The translations under genes were made by a program, and so were the position numbers. Below the pieces are notes generated by a model, which was given only the letters and a program-made list of their open reading frames with translations, searched no databases and had not been told where the DNA came from. From Microvirga aerophila (GTDB taxonomy: Bacteria; Pseudomonadota; Alphaproteobacteria; Rhizobiales; Beijerinckiaceae): DNA of 64,000 nt. This document shows, in pieces, positions 59,249-64,000 of this stretch. The stretch spans positions 57,796 through 121,795 of the forward strand of contig NZ_QOIO01000013.1 in the NCBI RefSeq assembly GCF_003332305.1. Direction: 5' to 3'. Within the stretch, counting starts at the first letter, position 1. Every line of letters starts with the position of its first letter.

Positions 59249-61495
59249 TCAGACGAAGTAGAAGTCGTGATAGGTGAGGGTGGTGCCTTCGCCGGACTGG
59301 AGCTTCAACGTGGCGATCTCCACCATTGCCTTACGGCCTGAGCCGTCCGCATCCCAATAGAGCTTCTTGTTGCTCCGGTTGAAGATGAAGTAGTCGTCCC
59401 TGTCCTCAGCCCTGGCGCCAACCTTGAAGAAGCCGCTCTGCATCTTGATCGGCTTGTCGAGCGCAGCCCCCTTGCCCCGCAGGAACCTGGCGATGGTTGC
59501 GTTGCCGAAGGCCGCGTCATCGAGATAGATCGAGTCGTACCTCGAGCCGAAATCGTTGATGACATCCTTGTGCCGGTTCGCCACGGTCTTGCTGGTGAGC
59601 CTGGTGTCGAACAGGAACGCATCGCGGCTTCCGGCCCCCCTTGAGCCATAGAGCTGGTCCCGGCCCTCGCCGCCGCCGACGATGTCGTTGCCGGCCTCGC
59701 CCCTGAGAGTGTCATGGCCGACGCCGCCGAAGAGGCAGTCGTTGCCGGCTTTGCCGGAGAGTCGGTCGTTGCCATACCCGCCCTTGATCACGTCGTTGCC
59801 TGCGGTGCCGGTCGTGACTTCGCTCACCCAATCCGCCACGGTGACGGTGTAGTTCTCATCGACCACATGTCCGGCTGTGTCACGGACACGTACAGTGACC
59901 GTGTGCGTGGAAGCCTGCTCATGATCGAGCTTGAAGCTGTTATCGACGAGAAGCTGGTTGCCCGCGAGCTTGAAACGCCCCTCGGCCGTGTTGATCAGTT
60001 CGTAAGAAAGCCGATCCCCATCGGGGTCGGTTGCTAGGATGCTCCCGACTGGGGTACCCGTGCCGGCTAGTTCCTGAACTGTCCAACCGGACAATCTGAT
60101 GTCCGAGGGAGCTGTGTTCGCCGGTCTGCCCGGGTCCGTCGGATCGGTAGGACCCTTAGGATCTGTAGGAGGGGGAGGCGTATAGGTGCCGCTGGCGTCG
60201 TTGACGGTTTCGATGCCTTGGTTGAAAAGCTGCGTCCGCTGCTCGGCGGTAAAGGTGCCGCCGGAGAGCGTGACACTGTCCTTGGAGCTTGATGGCCCTC
60301 TCAGCAGCAACGCAACCTCTTTGTCCGTCACGACGACATGCGTGCGTTCAGTGTCTGCCAACTCAATGGCGTTGACACGAACAATGGTCTTGTTGCTGAG
60401 ATTTAGCGCTTGAGCACCAATGCCGCCGACAAGCCTCAGAACGTTCGTGCCGCCTTGTCCATCGAAGGTGTCGAACCCGCCTAGCGCTGTCTTTCCCACA
60501 ACAATGGTATCGTCGCCGCTTGAGCCGCGCATAACCTCGAACCCACCGAAGAAACTTGCGGCGGTCACATCAAGCGTCCCGGCTTCGGCCATAACGAGAA
60601 AGTCTCGACCGCCCTTTGCGTCGACGATGTCCCCGGCATTGAGCCCGCCGGCATTGACTGACAGGGTATCCGTGCCGTCCGTTCCGGTGGCCGTCTCGAC
60701 CGCGCTTGTCAGAACCTCGGCACTGGATGCGGTGAACTGGCGCTGATGGATATTATAGCCTTGTCCAAATACGGCTTGCGACTCCCATGTGACGATCCAA
60801 CTTCCGCCGCCTATTGCGAGCGCCTGCGGGGCAAGCTGCTCACCATATCCGCCGACATTGACTTGCATCTCGTCGCCGACCGGCAAGCCATTGGCACCGT
60901 AGCGTTGCTGGAAGATGGCGTAATTGAACGGCGCATCGCGACCGAAGGATTGCCACGTCACGACCCAGCCGCCATCCTGAGTTACCATTATGCTCGAGTT
61001 TTGCTGATTTCCGGCGAGGGTTGCGTTGACCCGCGTCTCGGCACCGTTGGGCGTGCCATCCGCGTTGAAGCGCTGCTGGTAGATGCTGGTGCTCGTCTCG
61101 TATTCAGTTCCGGTATATTGGCCGTAGGAGGTCCAAGTGACCACCCAGCCTCCGTCGCCGAGCGCAGTGACGCTCGGGTCCGACTGATCGTTCGGAAGCC
61201 AGGTGTTGACCTGTCTTTCTGCTCCATTCTTGGAGCCATCGGCATTGAAGCGCTGCTGAAAGATGCCTTAGCCGAAGCCGTCCTGATTGGCAGATTGCCA
61301 GGTTAAGACTCAGCCGCCGTCCGCGAGCCTAGTGATGCTCGCACTCTTCTGATCGCCTGCCGTTGTCGTATTTACGACAGTTTCAGGTCCGGCCTGAAGC
61401 ACAGTAAAGGTCACGGTTAATGATTCCCTAACAACAACTAGCAATAACGTTGCGTCATTACTTAGCGGAATCACAACTCGAAACATACTCTTCAA
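59249..61495 (-). pseudogene. RTX/cadherin-type secreted protein, broken by two in-frame stops
   Basis: The reading frame encodes a secreted calcium-binding protein. From the N-terminus: repeats of a module with DGGWVVTWxS and QQRFNADGxxxGxExxVN; a linker domain; a cadherin-like domain (APSDIRLSGWTVQELAGTGT); RTX nonapeptides (GGYGNDRLSGKAGNDCLFGG); and a C-terminal region ending TLTYHDFYFV, expected for type I secretion. Two stops in the same frame interrupt the first modules: TGA at 61310-61312, where GGW should be, and TAA at 61268-61270, where a Tyr is expected before GIFQQRF. The longest intact piece starts mid-module at 61144 (631 aa) and lacks a sensible start. I call a nonsense pseudogene, unless the stops are sequencing errors. 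The original start is unclear; 61495 is the upper limit seen. Confidence 0.8.
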
Positions 61496-61636
61496 ATATT
61501 GAGGCGAGCCGAGCGTCTCTGAGACAATGGGGACCGGTCAAAACATGCAGTCTCGGGAGTTAAGCTGAAACTTACTCCCCATTACCATGGAGCAGAGTCG
61601 GACTGTGTGAGGCTGCCCCTTCTTCAAAGAATATAA

Positions 61637-61666
61637 ATGGCCCCGCAGCTTCCACTGCGGGGCCAT
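61637..61666 (-). terminator. Intrinsic terminator of the second RTX gene
   Basis: ATGGCCCCGCAG (61637-61648), loop CTTCCA, CTGCGGGGCCAT (61655-61666): 12-bp perfect stem. On the minus strand it is followed by TTTATATTCTTTG. It lies 32 bp after the stop of the RTX gene at 61699. Confidence 0.82.
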
Positions 61667-61698
61667 CTGTTGAACGGATCGCCTACTGTCGCGACAGC

Positions 61699-63800
61699 TT
61701 AGACGAAGAAGAAGTCCTTGTGGGTGAGAGTGGTGCCCTCGCCCTTCTGGAGCCTGAGGCTAGCAATCTCGACCATGGCCTTGGAGCCGGAGCCGTCCAC
61801 GTCCCAGTACAGCTTCTTGCTTTTGTCGTTGTAGATGAAGAAGTCATCCTTATCGGTGGCCTTGGTGCCGACCTTGAAGAAGCCGGCCTTCATCTTGATC
61901 GCTTTGTCCAGCGACGCGCCCTTGTTCTTGAGGTACCTAGCGATGGTCGTGTTGGTGAAGGCCGCGTCATCCAGGTAGATCGAGTCGTACTTCGAGCCGA
62001 AGTCGTACACCGTGTCCTTGTGCTTGTTGGCGACAGACTTGCTGGTGAGCTTGGTGTCGAACAGGAACGCATCCTTGCTCGCTGCGCCCTTCAGCCCATA
62101 GAGCTTGTCCTTGCCCTCGCCGCCGCCGATGATGTCGTTGCCGGCCTCGCCGCGCAGGGTGTCGGCACCGGCGCCGCCAAAGAGACGATCGTTGCCGAGA
62201 CCGCCCGAGAGCATGTCGTTCAGAGCACCGCCCTTGAACACGTCATTGGCCGCGCTGCCCGCCGTCACCTCGGGATCTACGTTCCCGACGGTGATGGTGA
62301 AGTCCTCCTCATGGCTCAACCCGCCTGCATCGGTGACCCGCACCTTGACGGTGTGGCTCATTGCCTGCTCGTGGTCGAGCTTGAAGCCGTTGTCGACCAG
62401 GAGCTGGTTGCCCTGGATCTTGAAGCGGCCGTCAGCGCTGTTGACCAGCGAGTAGGTGAAGGTATCACCCGGGTTCGGATCGGTTGCTGAGAGGGTGCCC
62501 AGCACTGTGCCGGAACCCGCCATCTCCTGTACCGTGAAGGTGGTAGGGGTGATGCTGGTGGGAGCGCCGTTCGGAGGAGGGGCGTTGTAGACGCCACTGC
62601 TATCTTCGACGGTGTCGATGCCTTGGGTGAAGAGGCGTGCTCTTTCCTCTGCAGTGAAGGTGCCGACCGCGAGTTTGACCTTCTCACCTGCATTGCCGGT
62701 GCCGCTGACGATCAACGCAGTGTTCTTGTCCGCAGCGATGAACTGTGTGTTTCCTCCGCCGGAGAACTTGATCGATGCGAAGTTCAGGACTGCCTTCGCG
62801 CTGAAATCATACACCTCGCCCGTTCCGGACAATTGCAGCACGTTGCTGCCGCCCTTCCCGTCAACGAAGGTGAAGCTTCCGAGGCGGGCTGCATTCGACA
62901 CTATCATATCGTCGCCGGTCGACCCATGCAGAACCTCGAACCCGGTGAGTGTCTGGGCAGCAAGCAGGTCCATGGCGCCGGCCGCATTCATCGCGAGAAT
63001 GTCCTGGCCGCCCTTCGCCTCGATGATGTCGCCGGCGTTGATACCGCCTGCATTGACCAAAAGGATCTCGCCGTCATCCGTGCCGGTGGCGATATCGACC
63101 GAACCTGTCAAAACGCCATCTGTGGCGCTGAAGCGGCGCCGGAAGATCTCCTTGTTATCGGTAACATTATCTATTTCGGACGTCCATGTAATGATCCAGC
63201 TTCCATCACTGAGTGAAGTCATGGATGGGCGGATTTGAGTGTCCGTGGTCGTCAAGTTGGCAAGAATTTCAGAACCGTTACGCGAGCCATCGGCGTTGTA
63301 ACGCTGCTGATAGATATCATTAGGTCCAGCATGACCAGAGGTCCAAATGACGATCCAACCGCCGCCACTCAGGGCTGTTATAGTTGAGGCTTGAGCGCTT
63401 GTATGGGCTTCGGGCGAGACGGGTGTATTGACGCCGATCGTTGTTCCATTTGGGTGGTAACGCTGCTGATGGATGCTGGTGTTAGCCCCGTTAATATTCG
63501 TCAATGTAATCACCCAGCCTCCGTCGCTCAACACTGTCAGAGCCGAAAGGGCTTGTGCTTCTTCCACTCTTGAGTCGACCCGCGTTTCATCGCCGTTCTT
63601 TGAGCCGTCTGGGTTATAGCGCTGTTGAAAGACGCTGAAGCTGGGATCATAGCTATTGCCATTCCACTGCTGTTCCGAACTCCAGGTAACAACCCAACCG
63701 CCATTATCGAGTGCGCTTGTACGGGCAAATTGCTGATTATTCGCAACACCGGAATTCACCCGTTCTTCCGGCCCATATGCAGATCCATCGACGGTATATC
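61699..63800 (-). pseudogene. RTX/cadherin-type secreted protein, 5' end cut off by an IS3-family element
   Basis: A paralog of the neighbouring RTX remnant, with the same order: several DGGWVVTW / QQRYNxDGSxxGxExxV modules (residues about 14-240), a linker domain containing GTDDGEILLVNAGGINAGDI, a cadherin-like domain (TPTTFTVQEMAGSGTVLGTL), RTX repeats (GGLGNDRLFGGAGADTLRGE) and the C-terminal region ending TLTHKDFFFV. RTX sequences bind calcium after export by a type I system. The frame stays open to 63837, but the codons upstream of 63801 belong to the IS end; the RTX sequence is cut inside a module (RYTVDGSAYGPEERVNS). The N-terminus is therefore missing here; the rest may lie beyond the window on the far side of the IS. 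No type I exporter genes are visible. Confidence 0.82.
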
Positions 63801-64000
63801 TGGACCTGCCCCCGTATGTGATCCACGGCCTATGCAACGTTCCGGGCTTGGTAAGTTTGTCGGGCGAAGGCGTTCGGCGTCAAGCCGCCGAGCGCCGTAT
63901 GGGGCCTGGTCTCATTGTAATCTCTCCTCCAGTCTTCGATCCGCTCCCGGGCATCGGCCATGGACAAGAACCATGACGCATTCAGGCATTCCGCCCGCAG
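63801..64000 (-). mobile_element. IS3-family insertion sequence, one end
   Basis: The element reaches from 63801 past the window edge. Its inner end starts TGGACCTGCCCCCGTATGTG, resembling the TG-starting inverted repeats of the IS3 family, 29 bp after the transposase stop. The boundary is fixed by the point where RTX module sequence gives way to IS sequence. The other end, its inverted repeat and the target duplication lie outside the window; ATC at 63798-63800 would be one copy of a 3-bp duplication if present. Confidence 0.78.
63830..64000 (-). CDS. IS3-family transposase OrfB, C-terminal part (partial)
   Basis: The last 56 codons of an IS3-type DDE transposase (rve integrase core) run from the window edge to TAG at 63830-63832. 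The sequence includes LRAECLNASWFLSMADARER, IEDWRRDYNETRPHTALGGL and TPNAFARQ. The Glu near the window edge (RAECLN) matches the third catalytic residue of the DDE triad, and DYNETRPHxxLGGLTP is the hallmark of IS3 OrfB. The N-terminal part and OrfA are outside the window. Confidence 0.9.
   Translation of the reverse strand: MRAECLNASWFLSMADARERIEDWRRDYNETRPHTALGGLTPNAFARQTYQARNVA

Noticed and set aside
59249..64000. Possible type I secretion operon or CRISPR-like array in the accessory end
   Set aside because: No ABC exporter, membrane-fusion or outer-membrane factor gene is visible, and the repeats are protein-coding modules with diverged DNA, not regular repeat-spacer units.

Overview
This is a GC-rich chromosomal window from an alphaproteobacterium of the order Hyphomicrobiales (Rhizobiales). 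The gene content and order point to Methylobacteriaceae, possibly Microvirga-like, but that rank is an inference from protein style and synteny, not a measured distance. About 92 percent of the window (1-59162) is a dense housekeeping core. The last 5 kb (59249-64000) is accessory: two decayed RTX-type secreted proteins and the edge of an IS3-family element.

Layout of the + strand core: nuoB (partial) to nuoN for respiratory complex I (1-14480); birA, rnj (RNase J), methylmalonyl-CoA epimerase and a DUF1467 membrane protein (14482-17735); proS, lolC/E, lolD (18119-21466); a 33-codon membrane peptide gene behind an SOS box (21862-22011); dnaE (22135-25605). After a lone minus-strand branched-chain amino-acid-type binding protein (25850-27079) comes a translation and envelope block: rpsB (with a structured leader), tsf, pyrH, frr, uppS, cdsA, dxr, rseP, bamA, lpxD, fabZ, lpxA, lpxI, lpxB (27480-41986). 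This links ribosome assembly, isoprenoid and undecaprenyl supply, phospholipid supply, outer-membrane protein insertion and lipid A synthesis.

The middle-right part is mixed: gltA and gltX on the minus strand, comEC on the plus strand meeting lexA tail to tail, then a minus-strand run ppiD-trpE-trpG-trpD-trpC-moaC-moeA (55974 down to 48319), with lexA 112 bp further downstream behind its own SOS box. Divergent from ppiD are tpiA, secG and pyrG.

The most interesting points are: (1) two GAACN7GAAC-type SOS boxes, one at lexA and one in front of an unannotated 33-aa single-span membrane peptide, an arrangement like the SOS-induced division inhibitor SidA of Caulobacter; (2) a leader RNA before rpsB that folds on paper into a clean three-way junction; (3) two tandem RTX paralogs, including copied terminators, one broken by two in-frame stops and the other cut by an IS3-family element. 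The rest is mainly conserved core genome and no wholly new multi-gene system is evident.
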